A stretch of 64,000 bases of DNA, from positions 1,116,001 to 1,180,000 of the forward strand of contig CAVZCQ010000001.1 in assembly GCA_963773835.1 (NCBI GenBank), read 5' to 3'. Made by a program: the position numbers and the translations under genes. The DNA comes from JOPF136 sp963773835 (lineage in GTDB: Bacteria > Acidobacteriota > Terriglobia > Acidiferrales > UBA7541). Under the pieces are notes generated by a model. The model ran no database searches. It saw nothing but the letters and a program-made list of their open reading frames with translations, and had not been told where the DNA came from. Below, piece after piece: positions 1 to 7,411 of the stretch. How positions within the stretch are numbered: the first letter of the stretch is position 1; every line of letters starts with the position of its first letter.

Positions 1-350
1 CGTCGTGCCGCAAAGCGAGAGGTCTCTTGCTGGAACAGGGCGCGGAACTGGAGATGCGGGATCTGGGGAGCGAGCGGCTGAGCGAAAGCGAGCTCGATGG
101 ACTGATCGGGGCAGCGGACTACACGAACTTCCTGAATTCGCGCAATGAACTATACCGCGAACGGAAAATGGGGGAGAATCCGCCGCCGCGCGCCGAAGCC
201 ATACGGCTGATGGCGCGGGAGCCGAACCTGATCCGGCGTCCTGTGGTGATTTCCGGGCGCCGCATCGTGCTGGGATTTGATGAAGCAGCCCTGCGCGGGA
301 TTGCGGGGAACGCGGGCGGGCGGAAGTCCGGGAAGAAGAAAGCGCGGTAA
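1..350 (+). CDS. ArsC/Spx-family protein (arsenate reductase-like), 5' end cut by window
   Basis: The reading frame is open from the first bases, so the true start lies outside the window. The first visible residues read S-C-R-K-A-R, matching the active-site helix of the ArsC/Spx thioredoxin-like family, where a cysteine followed by RKA is typical. Further family marks are the FNSR-like segment FLNSRNELYRE and the C-terminal pattern LIRRPVVISGRRIVLGFDE, which corresponds to the ArsC region before the final helix. The tail is basic (KSGKKKAR). Family members reduce arsenate or act as thiol regulators; which applies here cannot be decided without the N-terminus and genome context. The TTG near position 27 is an internal codon, not a start. 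Confidence 0.8.
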   Translation, partial: SCRKARGLLLEQGAELEMRDLGSERLSESELDGLIGAADYTNFLNSRNELYRERKMGENPPPRAEAIRLMAREPNLIRRPVVISGRRIVLGFDEAALRGIAGNAGGRKSGKKKAR

Positions 351-380
351 GATCCGGCGCCGGTTGCGCCAGCGAGTCTC

Positions 381-1229
381 GTGCACCCCATCATCGACAT
401 TCATGTGCACATCCAGCCCCTGCGGCAATTCCGCGCGGAGGCCGTAGCGCAGGCGCGGCGAGGGCATCCGAACTGGGCGCAGGTGGAGGAGATGTGCGAG
501 AACTCCGGCGCCTTTCTGGCCTATCTCGATGCGGCGGGAGTGGAGCGCGCCGGACTGATCAATTACGTCAGCCCGGAGGTGACCGGATTCACGGCGGAGG
601 TGAACGATTGGGTGGCGCGATACGCTTCGGCCGATCCGCGGCGACTGATTGCGTTCGGGTCCGTGCATCCACGGCACACGGCCAATGCGGCGGCGGAAAC
701 GGACCGGCTGGCGGCGCTGGGGATCCGCGCGTTGAAAATTCACCCCTCGCACCAGTGGTTCGCGCCGAACGCGTATCGCGGAGAGTTGCCGCAGCTCCGT
801 GCCGTGTACGAACGCGCGCAGGCGCACCGGATGCCGGTGATGATCCACACGGGGACGTCCGTTTTCCAGGGCGCGCGGAACGTGTACGCGCAGCCCATCC
901 TGGCGGACGACGTCGGCGTGGATTTTCCCGAGTTGACGGTGATACTGGCGCACGGGGGGCGGCCGTTGTGGATGAATGAAGCGTTTTTCCTGGTGCGGCG
1001 GCACGCGAATTTTTATATGGACATCTCCAGCATTCCTGCGCGGCGGCTTCTGGAATACTTCCCCAGGCTGGAAGAGATTGCGGACAAAGTGCTGTTCGGG
1101 ACGGACTGGCCGGGATTCGGGATGAACGATCTGCGGGCCGGGATCGAGGGGTTTTTGGCCCTGCCGATCCCGGAGGAGGCGCAGAGGAAGATTATGTATG
1201 AGAATGCAGCGCGGCTGTTTGAACGGTAG
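381..1229 (+). CDS. Metal-dependent amidohydrolase (amidohydrolase_2, TIM barrel)
   Basis: 282-residue protein starting with GTG. It begins with the HxH metal motif (DIHVHI, residues 6-11), followed by KIHP (about 120), HTG (about 154), a histidine-glycine pair HGG (about 190) and the terminal GTDWPG aspartate motif (about 236), all in the order expected for COG2159-type amidohydrolases/decarboxylases. Such enzymes are cytoplasmic TIM barrels that hydrolyse or decarboxylate small cyclic or aromatic substrates; the substrate here cannot be read from the sequence. It sits 30 bases after the ArsC-like gene on the same strand, so co-transcription is possible but the products show no obvious functional link. 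A hairpin follows its stop. Confidence 0.88.
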   Translation: MHPIIDIHVHIQPLRQFRAEAVAQARRGHPNWAQVEEMCENSGAFLAYLDAAGVERAGLINYVSPEVTGFTAEVNDWVARYASADPRRLIAFGSVHPRHTANAAAETDRLAALGIRALKIHPSHQWFAPNAYRGELPQLRAVYERAQAHRMPVMIHTGTSVFQGARNVYAQPILADDVGVDFPELTVILAHGGRPLWMNEAFFLVRRHANFYMDISSIPARRLLEYFPRLEEIADKVLFGTDWPGFGMNDLRAGIEGFLALPIPEEAQRKIMYENAARLFER

Positions 1230-1258
1230 CGCGGAGGAAGCGGCGAGGCTTCGGAAAG

Positions 1259-1301
1259 GCGGGAGCAGGCGACCGCACAACCCGCGGTCACCCGCTCCCG
1301 C
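1259..1301 (+). terminator. Hairpin after amidohydrolase gene
   Basis: Inverted repeat: outer arm GCGGGAGC (1259-1266) pairs with GCTCCCGC (1294-1301), inner arm GACCGC (1271-1276) with GCGGTC (1284-1289), loop ACAACCC. It lies 29 bases after the stop codon at 1229 and before the next gene. No T-tract follows, so it could attenuate, protect mRNA ends or belong to the dispersed palindromes listed separately. Confidence 0.5.
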
Positions 1302-1339
1302 ACTCAAAGGCCCGCGGGCTGCCGTGGCGTGGGATAGGG

Positions 1340-1960
1340 ATGGAGATTCAAACCATTGCCGTGATTGGAGCCGGGACGATAGGGCGTGAAATCGCCTATG
1401 CCGCGCTCGCGGCGGGCTACCGCACGATCCTGGAAGACGTCATCCCGGAGCGGCTTGCGGCCGCGCAGGCGGAGATTCGGGGATGGTTCGATGAAGCAGC
1501 CAGCGCCGGCAGACGGGGCGCCGAGCCGAATGAGCCGGTGATTGCGCGCCTTTCCACCGCGGCATCGGTGGATCTGGCGTGCCGCCCGGCGGATTTTGTG
1601 TGGGAGACGCTGCCCGAAGAGATGGAAATGAAGATCGATGTTTTCTGCATACTGGAAAGATTCGCGCGGCCGGGAGCCATACTGGCCACGAACGCGGCGT
1701 CGCTCTCCATCACCGAAATTGCCGCGGTCACCACGCGGGCCGAGCAGTGCGTGGGCCTGCATTTTTTCAATGCCGAGCCGAAAAGGAAGGTCCTGAAAAT
1801 TGTGCGCGGCCGGGAGACCTCGGAGGAGACGGTGGAGGCGTGCCGCGAAGTGGGCCGGAGAATGGGAAGAGAAGTGGAAGTGGTGCGGGAGTCGGCGGCA
1901 GATTCGCGAAAGAAAGTGGAGGGTGGGAAGAGGATTCCGGTGGACGCACAACAGCAATAG
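1340..1960 (+). CDS. 3-hydroxyacyl-CoA dehydrogenase NAD-binding domain, single-domain protein
   Basis: 206 residues. The N-terminus has a clear Rossmann fingerprint (IAVIGAGTIGREIA) followed by an acidic residue at the end of strand 2, and continues with family signatures: FVWETLPEEMEMK, SLSITEIA and GLHFFNAEPK. These match the NAD-binding half of 3-hydroxyacyl-CoA/3-hydroxybutyryl-CoA dehydrogenases. Normal enzymes carry a second, C-terminal helical domain of about 100 residues that forms the dimer and active site; here the frame stops right after the first domain, with a low-complexity tail (SAADSRKKVEGGKRIP). The next gene starts 50 bases later, so no room is left for it. Either the gene is a truncated remnant or a stand-alone domain that works with a partner. 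Fatty-acid oxidation role is inferred from family only. Confidence 0.75.
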   Translation: MEIQTIAVIGAGTIGREIAYAALAAGYRTILEDVIPERLAAAQAEIRGWFDEAASAGRRGAEPNEPVIARLSTAASVDLACRPADFVWETLPEEMEMKIDVFCILERFARPGAILATNAASLSITEIAAVTTRAEQCVGLHFFNAEPKRKVLKIVRGRETSEETVEACREVGRRMGREVEVVRESAADSRKKVEGGKRIPVDAQQQ

Positions 1961-2010
1961 GGGAACAATCCGGCAGGGCATATGCCTCATGGAGGGGCTG
2001 AGGTTGCGCA

Positions 2011-2544
2011 ATGGGTGAAAAGAAGGAGATACGATTTTCGCAGGGCGACCTGACCGAGATGGACGTGGACGCGATCGTCAACGCGGCCAACAATGATTTG
2101 CAACTCGGGGCGGGAGTGGCCGGCGCGATCCGGCGGAAGGGCGGGCCCGCCATCCAGCGCGAGTGCGACGAGATCGGAAGCATCCCGATCGGAGCGGCGG
2201 CCATTACCGGCGGAGGAAACCTGAAGGCTCGGCACGTGATTCACGCAGCTAGCATGCAGCTCGGGGGGAGAACGACGGGGGAATCGCTGCGCGGCTCGAC
2301 GGCGTGGTCGCTGCGGCTGGCGCGGGAGCATAGGCTGAAATCGGTAGCGTTTCCCGCCGTGGGAACGGGGATCGCGGGATTCCCGCTGCGCGAATGCGCC
2401 AAAATCATGCTGCGCGAGGTGGTGGAGCACCTGAAGAGCGAGACGGCGGTGGAGACGGTTTACTTTGTGCTGTTCGACGGGGCGGCGCTGGAAGCGTTTG
2501 AATCCGTCTGGAAGGAAATGCAGGCGAAAGGCGAGGGATTGTGA
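2011..2544 (+). CDS. Macro-domain protein, probable ADP-ribosyl hydrolase / O-acetyl-ADP-ribose deacetylase
   Basis: 177 residues covering one complete macro domain. Diagnostic pieces are the N-terminal IRFSQGDLTEMDVDAIVNAAN, the GAGVAGAI glycine loop and the GTGIAGFP loop that wraps the distal ribose and phosphates. The family removes ADP-ribose or acetyl groups from ADP-ribosylated substrates in the cytoplasm. The gene is followed by a short unknown gene whose GTG start overlaps its TGA stop (GTGA), which points to translational coupling. The start ATG follows a weak purine-rich stretch. No ADP-ribosyltransferase gene is visible nearby, so the physiological substrate is unknown. Confidence 0.9.
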   Translation: MGEKKEIRFSQGDLTEMDVDAIVNAANNDLQLGAGVAGAIRRKGGPAIQRECDEIGSIPIGAAAITGGGNLKARHVIHAASMQLGGRTTGESLRGSTAWSLRLAREHRLKSVAFPAVGTGIAGFPLRECAKIMLREVVEHLKSETAVETVYFVLFDGAALEAFESVWKEMQAKGEGL

Positions 2545-2810
2545 GCGGCAACCTGGAGAAGGTCCGCGGGGAGCTGGCGAGGTACGAGCATCCGCTGTTT
2601 GCGTTTGACGCGCGCGAGGCCGGCGAGGCGGTGGAAGTGCTCATCGAATTCCGTGGCACGGAGCCCGCGGTCCACACCTACGTATATAGCCTCCAGCCGC
2701 GCGACATCGAGCAGGCGCAGTTTCCCTGGAGCTTCCAGCGGCAGCTCTACGACTGCCTGCACGACTACGTGGTGGAAATGTTCACGCGCAATCCGCAGTG
2801 CCAGGACTGA
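2541..2810 (+). CDS. Unknown small protein coupled to the macro-domain gene
   Basis: 89-residue soluble protein with no signal peptide, membrane segment or motif I recognise. It is mildly acidic, contains several aromatic residues in its second half (PWSFQRQLYDCLHDYVVEMF) and ends with CQD. Its GTG start overlaps the macro-domain stop by four bases and the next methyltransferase gene starts nine bases after its stop, so the three are probably one transcript. Coding character is supported by the tight packing and by the GC-rich third codon positions. Function is not assigned. Confidence 0.65.
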   Translation: MSGNLEKVRGELARYEHPLFAFDAREAGEAVEVLIEFRGTEPAVHTYVYSLQPRDIEQAQFPWSFQRQLYDCLHDYVVEMFTRNPQCQD

Positions 2811-2819
2811 GGCGGACGC

Positions 2820-3971
2820 GTGGCCGCCGGTTCCTCCCCGCCCATCGCGCCCGTTCGTACCGCGCTCGCGGAGCTGCTGCTGGAACGAATGCGGGCCAAC
2901 GGGCCGATCCCGTTTTCCGAGTTCATGCGCGCATGCCTGTATCACCCCGAGCACGGCTATTACGCGCGGGCGGAGGCGCGGCGGTTTGCGGATTACTACA
3001 CCAGCCCGGAGGTGCACCCGGTGTTCGGGCGATTGCTGGCGCGGCAACTGGCGGAAATGTGGGAGCGGCTGGGACGTCCCGGCGAATTCCTGGCGGTTGA
3101 AGCGGGTGCGGGAGCGGGGCGGCTGGCCGGGCAGATATTGGACTTCGCGGAGCGGGGGCTGCCGGAGTTTTTTGGCGCGATGCGCTACGTTGCCGTGGAA
3201 CCGGGCGAGGGACGGCGCGCAGGCCAGCAGCAGGCCATCGGGCGGCACGTCGATGCGGGGAGAGCGGAGTCTCGCGCGACGCTGCCGGAGAATATTCCGG
3301 CGGGCTGCGTGTTTTCGAACGAATTGTTCGACGCGCTACCGGTGGAACGCGTGGTGGTGGGCGCCGGGGGTCTGCGCGAGATTCTGGTGGGCGAGCGCAA
3401 CGGCTGGTTCGCGGAGGCCCAGTCTGGCGCGTGTTCTCCACGGGTGGCCGAATTTTTCGCGCGGCAGGGCGTGCGGTTTGCGGAGGGGCAGCAGGCGGAA
3501 GCCGCGCTCGATGTTTGCGATTGGATTCTGGAAGCGGGGCGGCGGCTGGAGCGCGGATTTGTGATGACGATCGACTACGGCCACGAGGCGCCGGGGCTGT
3601 ACAACGCACGGCACATGCGCGGCACGCTGCTGGCCTATCGTGACCATCGGGTGTCGGAGGATTTTTACGCTGCGCCGGGGTTGCAGGACCTGACGGCGCA
3701 TGTGAGCTTCACGGCACTGGATCTCTGGGGCCACGACGGGGGCTTGGAGCGCACGGGGCTGGCCAGCCAGACGCGGTTTCTGCTGGCGCTGGGGCGCGCC
3801 AATGAGTTCGCGGACATCTACGACGAAGGACAGAGCGAAACGGAACGGCTGCGCGCCCGGCTGCTGTGGAAGACGCTGATTTATCCGGAAGGAATGGGCG
3901 AGACGTTTCAGGTGTTCATCCAGCACAGAGGCGTGGAGGCTCCGGTGCTGACGGGACTGGCGGAGCTGTAG
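2820..3971 (+). CDS. SAM-dependent methyltransferase, MidA/NDUFAF7 family
   Basis: 383 residues, GTG start nine bases after the preceding stop. The N-terminal block PIPFSEFMRACLYHPEHGYY, then YYTSPEVHPVFG, the SAM-binding segment VEAGAGAGRLAGQIL, VFSNELFDALPVERV and IDYGHEA are the ordered signatures of the MidA (DUF185, COG1565) family. The eukaryotic member NDUFAF7 methylates an arginine of the complex I subunit NDUFS2, the counterpart of bacterial NuoD; the bacterial substrate is not established. A nuoD gene lies about 17 kb downstream in this window. Length and motif order are normal. Confidence is high for the family, low for the target. Confidence 0.88.
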   Translation: MAAGSSPPIAPVRTALAELLLERMRANGPIPFSEFMRACLYHPEHGYYARAEARRFADYYTSPEVHPVFGRLLARQLAEMWERLGRPGEFLAVEAGAGAGRLAGQILDFAERGLPEFFGAMRYVAVEPGEGRRAGQQQAIGRHVDAGRAESRATLPENIPAGCVFSNELFDALPVERVVVGAGGLREILVGERNGWFAEAQSGACSPRVAEFFARQGVRFAEGQQAEAALDVCDWILEAGRRLERGFVMTIDYGHEAPGLYNARHMRGTLLAYRDHRVSEDFYAAPGLQDLTAHVSFTALDLWGHDGGLERTGLASQTRFLLALGRANEFADIYDEGQSETERLRARLLWKTLIYPEGMGETFQVFIQHRGVEAPVLTGLAEL

Positions 3972-3980
3972 CGCGGGGGC

Positions 3981-4022
3981 GGGAGGGCGCAGCATCCCGA
4001 AGCTTCGGGAGCGCCCCTACGG
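3981..4022. repeat. Dispersed palindrome, copy 1 (GGGAGGGCGCAGC ... GCGCCCCTACGG)
   Basis: GGGCGC arms enclose a second palindrome (TCCCGAAGCTTCGGGA). The outer flanks GGGAGGGCGCAGC (3981-3993) and GCGCCCCTACGG (4011-4022) recur exactly at 24537-24566 with a different loop. Read on the minus strand the element starts with CCGTAG, and this TAG is the stop codon of the peptidase-like gene at 4017. It lies between convergent genes and may end transcription both ways. Confidence 0.7.
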
Positions 4023-6143
4023 ATTGCGTTTGCCGGCGTCGGGCTGCTGGAGTTTGAAGGGCTGCGCGGTGTATTTGGCGATCTCATCCTGGGCGCCGCC
4101 GGTATTGTCGCGGGTCTCGCGGGCGCGGGCGTATTCGTTCATGGCGCGGTCGCGGAGACCGGAGAGGTCGTAAATTTTCCCAATGTAGATGTGGCTCCAG
4201 ACCTCCGTCCATTTGGGGTCCCGGTCGCCGTCGAGCGCCTCGCGAAAGGCTGAAGCCGCGGCCTGATAATTTTTCTGATAGAAGGCGGCTTCGCCGAGGC
4301 GGAAGTGTGCGAGGGAGCTGTTGCGCTGGAGGTCGATGGCGCGCTGGTACTGCTGGATGGCCATGTAGAGGTCGCCGCGCTGGGCGTCTTCCTCGCCGCG
4401 CGCGATGAGGGCGCGGAGGCGGAGTTTGGGGCTGGATTTGAGCAGCTCGTTGTTGGGGTCGATGGTGATGCCCATGGGTTTGGGGCGGCCGAAGGTCTCC
4501 ACGTTGAACTCGGTGCGGGTTCCGGTTACCTGGATGGTCTTGAGTTCCGGGTTGCCCTCGGTGGCGATTTTCATCTGCACGGGCATGTTGAAGGTTTCCA
4601 GGGCCTGTTGAATCGTTCCTCGGACGGCAAAACCTTTGCGGAGGCGATACACGACATAGTTGAGCTTGAATTCGGGGACGCCCGTGGAATTGAGCCATTG
4701 AGCAAAGAACGCCGCCATGTTAGGCGGCGTCTTTCTCTGCGCCTGGGCGGCCTGATCGGCGAACTGCGCGGCCATGGCCTCGAAATCTTCGAGCCGGGCG
4801 ACCTTACCCGCAAACTTCTGGTAGAAGGCGTGGAGCAAATCGGAAAAGGCCTGGTCGCCGAGCGTGGCTTGGAGCATGTGGAAGATGACCGCGCCTTTGT
4901 TCTGGACAATGGAGCGGTACTCCGCCGTGAACGGCTTCAAATCGGAAGCGTGCGCGATGGGAGCGGTCTGCTCGTACATCAGGGCGCCGACGGCGAAATC
5001 CTCGAGAGCCAGGTCCAGGGCCTCGCGGCCCGAGGTGCTCTCCACATAGAGGGCCTCGGCGTAACGCGCGAGGCCGTCGGTGAGCCACACGTCGTCCGGG
5101 GTAGCCGCCTGCACGCTGTTACCGAACCACTGAGCGGCGGCGAGCTGCGCCAGAGCGCGCGAATTGGTGCGCGGGTCCCAATCGCGCGGCCCCAAAAGCA
5201 GAAAGCCGGGCGCGGAGTAGGCGGAAAGCACACCGGCAGGAAGCTGGGCAATCGAGAAGTGATTGCGTTCCAGCGGGCCGAACTCAGAGGAGCAGAAGGC
5301 GAGCGCATTAGAGAGCGACAGGGCGTAGGTGTCGGCGAATTTGGGGTCGGCGAGCGCGGCCGGCGGCCCGAAGAGCGTCACGCTCAATCCCCCGGCCTGC
5401 GCTTCCTGAGTCTTCCAAGGGCCGGCGAGGAAGGAGCCCGCAGGCTCGGGCTGTTTCACATGGAAGGTATAAAGCAGGCCGACGATGCCCTTGTTCGAGG
5501 CATCGGTTTTGGGCTTCGTCTCTCCCGGCTTTGGAGGGGCCGGTTCCGCGAACAGGATGGTGCGCTTCTGTGGCGGCTCGGCCTCCCCGGTGCCAACCAC
5601 CATGATGTTTTCCGAGGTGATGATGTTGAAATCCCCGGTGTACGCCCCGCCGGGATAGTCGGCCAACGGAAACCAGCGGCCCGCACGGAGAAGGATGGCA
5701 CTGTCGTCGCCCACGTAGGCCAGCCGGACGCCGCGGACGGGGCTCATTTCGTCGTTAATCAACGGCCCCGAATAATCGATGATGACGGAGAAGGGCTGGC
5801 CGGGCATGACAGTCTGGGGCAGCGGGATCATCAGCTGCATGGGGAGTTTGGCGTCGCGATCGAAGTGCAGTGGGCGCCCGTCGGCCAGCGTGACGTTCTG
5901 CACGCCCAGATCCCGGTGCAGCTCCAAGGTGAGCAGCGCGGACGGCTCCAAGGCTTCCAACTGGATGATGGCCCGGGCGGAAATGGAGTGCTGCTTGAAC
6001 AGGAGCGCGGCGTTCACGTCGTAATGGACGGCGCGAAACGAGGCGTGCTGCGGGGCCTGCGCCTGAGCCGCGGAGAAACCGACGAGGAGCAAAAAGGAGG
6101 CGGCGGCAATCGTCCGCGCGGCGCTGGCGAAGGATTTACGCAT
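4017..6143 (-). CDS. Secreted M1-like peptidase lacking the zinc site, with C-terminal TPRs (pseudo-peptidase)
   Basis: 708 residues when started at the ATG at 6143, chosen because it opens a signal peptide (RTIAAASFLLLVGFSAAQAQA) and avoids overlap with lpxB. The body follows the M1 aminopeptidase plan: an N-terminal beta domain and a thermolysin-like core. At residues 333-341, where the family has HExxHxWFG, this protein reads QLAAAQWFG, so both zinc histidines and the catalytic glutamate are gone; the third ligand in the WLNEG motif is aspartate (WLTDG, 356). The family context around these sites is otherwise conserved (DVWLTDGLARY). Residues about 600-690 hold TPR helices (MAIQQYQRAIDLQ, FRLGEAAFYQKNYQAAASAF). 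It is probably a periplasmic binding or scaffold protein rather than a peptidase. Confidence 0.85.
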   Translation of the reverse strand: MRKSFASAARTIAAASFLLLVGFSAAQAQAPQHASFRAVHYDVNAALLFKQHSISARAIIQLEALEPSALLTLELHRDLGVQNVTLADGRPLHFDRDAKLPMQLMIPLPQTVMPGQPFSVIIDYSGPLINDEMSPVRGVRLAYVGDDSAILLRAGRWFPLADYPGGAYTGDFNIITSENIMVVGTGEAEPPQKRTILFAEPAPPKPGETKPKTDASNKGIVGLLYTFHVKQPEPAGSFLAGPWKTQEAQAGGLSVTLFGPPAALADPKFADTYALSLSNALAFCSSEFGPLERNHFSIAQLPAGVLSAYSAPGFLLLGPRDWDPRTNSRALAQLAAAQWFGNSVQAATPDDVWLTDGLARYAEALYVESTSGREALDLALEDFAVGALMYEQTAPIAHASDLKPFTAEYRSIVQNKGAVIFHMLQATLGDQAFSDLLHAFYQKFAGKVARLEDFEAMAAQFADQAAQAQRKTPPNMAAFFAQWLNSTGVPEFKLNYVVYRLRKGFAVRGTIQQALETFNMPVQMKIATEGNPELKTIQVTGTRTEFNVETFGRPKPMGITIDPNNELLKSSPKLRLRALIARGEEDAQRGDLYMAIQQYQRAIDLQRNSSLAHFRLGEAAFYQKNYQAAASAFREALDGDRDPKWTEVWSHIYIGKIYDLSGLRDRAMNEYARARETRDNTGGAQDEIAKYTAQPFKLQQPDAGKRNP

Positions 6144-6163
6144 GTCGTCTAGATTACTCCCAT

Positions 6164-7330
6164 CTAGGACGGCGAAAGAGCCCGGCGCGTTGCATCCGCG
6201 GAAAGCATCTCGCACACGACATCAGCGGCCCGGGCGATGGGATCGCCGTGGGGGCCGTGGAGCCGGGCTTCGACCGTGGCGAATTCGCTCTTCATGACCT
6301 CACGCGCATCGGGAGAGTCGAGCAGACGGGCCACTTCGCGGGCGACGGCAGGTCCGGTGAACGCATCCTGAATCAACTCCGGGACGATGGGACGGCCGGC
6401 GATAAGGTTCACCATGGCGAAATAGGGCGCGCGGATGAGGGGGCGTGCAATGGCAGCCGTCAGCGGCGACACGCGGTACACGACCACGGTCGGGGCGCCG
6501 CACAGAGCCGTTTCCACGGTTGCGGTGCCGCTGGAGACGACGGCCACGTCTGCGGCGGCGAGCACGTCGTAGGTGGCTCCGCTCGACATGCGAATGCCCA
6601 GATTGGTCTGGAGGGCAGGCGCCAGCGATTCGTCGGGCAGACCCGGGGCGGCGGCCAGCACGAATTGGGCCCCGCGGGTGGCGGCCAGCTCGCGGCAGGC
6701 TTCCAGCAGAGGAGGAAAGTTGTGCGCGATTTCTGCGGGCCGGCTGCCGGGCAGGAGAGCGACCACGGGCCGGGCGGGGTCCAGCTCCAGCCGGGAACGG
6801 AACTGCTCGCGGGAGCACGAGGGATTGACGCGACCCACCAGCGGATGGCCGATGAATTCCGCGTTGACGCCGTGCTCGCGGTAGAAGTCCGTTTCAAAGG
6901 GGAAGATGCACAGCACGCGCTCGAATCGCCGCCGGATGACGCGCACGCGCCACGGGCGCCAGGCCCAGAACTGGGGGGCGATGAAATACAGAACGCGCAC
7001 GCCGCGCCGGCGCAGGTGGCGGGCCAGCCGGAGATGAAAGCCGGGGAAATCCACCAGGATAGCGAGCGGGGGACGGCGCGCGTCCACAGCGTCCAGGAGG
7101 CGGCGAAAGACGCGGCGCAGGTCGGGCAGCCGATGGAGGATTTCCGTGATTCCCAGCACACTGACTTCGCGCGACTCCGCAATCAAATCCACGCCTGCGG
7201 CGCGCATTTGCTCGCCGCCGAGCCCGAAGAGCCCCGCAGCGCCGCGCTCGCGCAGCGCTGCGGCCAGGCGCGCGGCATGTAGATCGCCGGAGGCCTCTCC
7301 GGCGGAGATGAGGAGGGGAGGAAGATTCAT
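6164..7330 (-). CDS. lpxB: Lipid-A-disaccharide synthase
   Basis: 388 residues from the ATG at 7330 (an in-frame upstream codon at 7390 would add 20 residues without homology). It opens with LLISAGEASGDLHAARLA, the LpxB signature, and continues with VLGITEILHRLP, LVDFPGFHLRLA, YFIAPQFWAW and FIGHPLVG, all typical of this GT19 glycosyltransferase. LpxB joins UDP-2,3-diacylglucosamine and lipid X at the inner face of the cytoplasmic membrane to make the lipid A disaccharide, so its presence shows a Gram-negative cell with lipid A. It is 20 bases upstream of the pseudo-peptidase gene on the same strand and 81 bases after an ABC exporter gene; an MsbA-like flippase role for those exporters is possible but their sequences argue for a heterodimer. 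Confidence 0.95.
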   Translation of the reverse strand: MNLPPLLISAGEASGDLHAARLAAALRERGAAGLFGLGGEQMRAAGVDLIAESREVSVLGITEILHRLPDLRRVFRRLLDAVDARRPPLAILVDFPGFHLRLARHLRRRGVRVLYFIAPQFWAWRPWRVRVIRRRFERVLCIFPFETDFYREHGVNAEFIGHPLVGRVNPSCSREQFRSRLELDPARPVVALLPGSRPAEIAHNFPPLLEACRELAATRGAQFVLAAAPGLPDESLAPALQTNLGIRMSSGATYDVLAAADVAVVSSGTATVETALCGAPTVVVYRVSPLTAAIARPLIRAPYFAMVNLIAGRPIVPELIQDAFTGPAVAREVARLLDSPDAREVMKSEFATVEARLHGPHGDPIARAADVVCEMLSADATRRALSPS

Positions 7331-7386
7331 GCGGACGACTCGGAGGGTTGGCAATGCATTGCTGTGCCTGTGCCGGCGAACGAGCT

Positions 7387-7410
7387 GCACAGGCTGAAAG
7401 CCTGTGCTAC
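7387..7410. repeat. Short perfect palindrome between ABC gene and lpxB
   Basis: Arms GCACAGGCT (7387-7395) and AGCCTGTGC (7399-7407) form a perfect 9-bp stem with a 3-base loop, followed by TAC. On the minus strand the element starts GTAG two bases after the TGA stop of the ABC gene. It is placed and shaped like the palindromes at 15137 and 33136 and could act as a terminator or mRNA 3'-end structure. Confidence 0.65.
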
Positions 7411-7411
7411 T

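Noticed and set aside
4305..6152. Open frame of 615 codons on + opposite the pseudo-peptidase gene
   Set aside because: Antisense shadow with no domain, while the - strand frame has a signal peptide, the M1 fold and TPRs.
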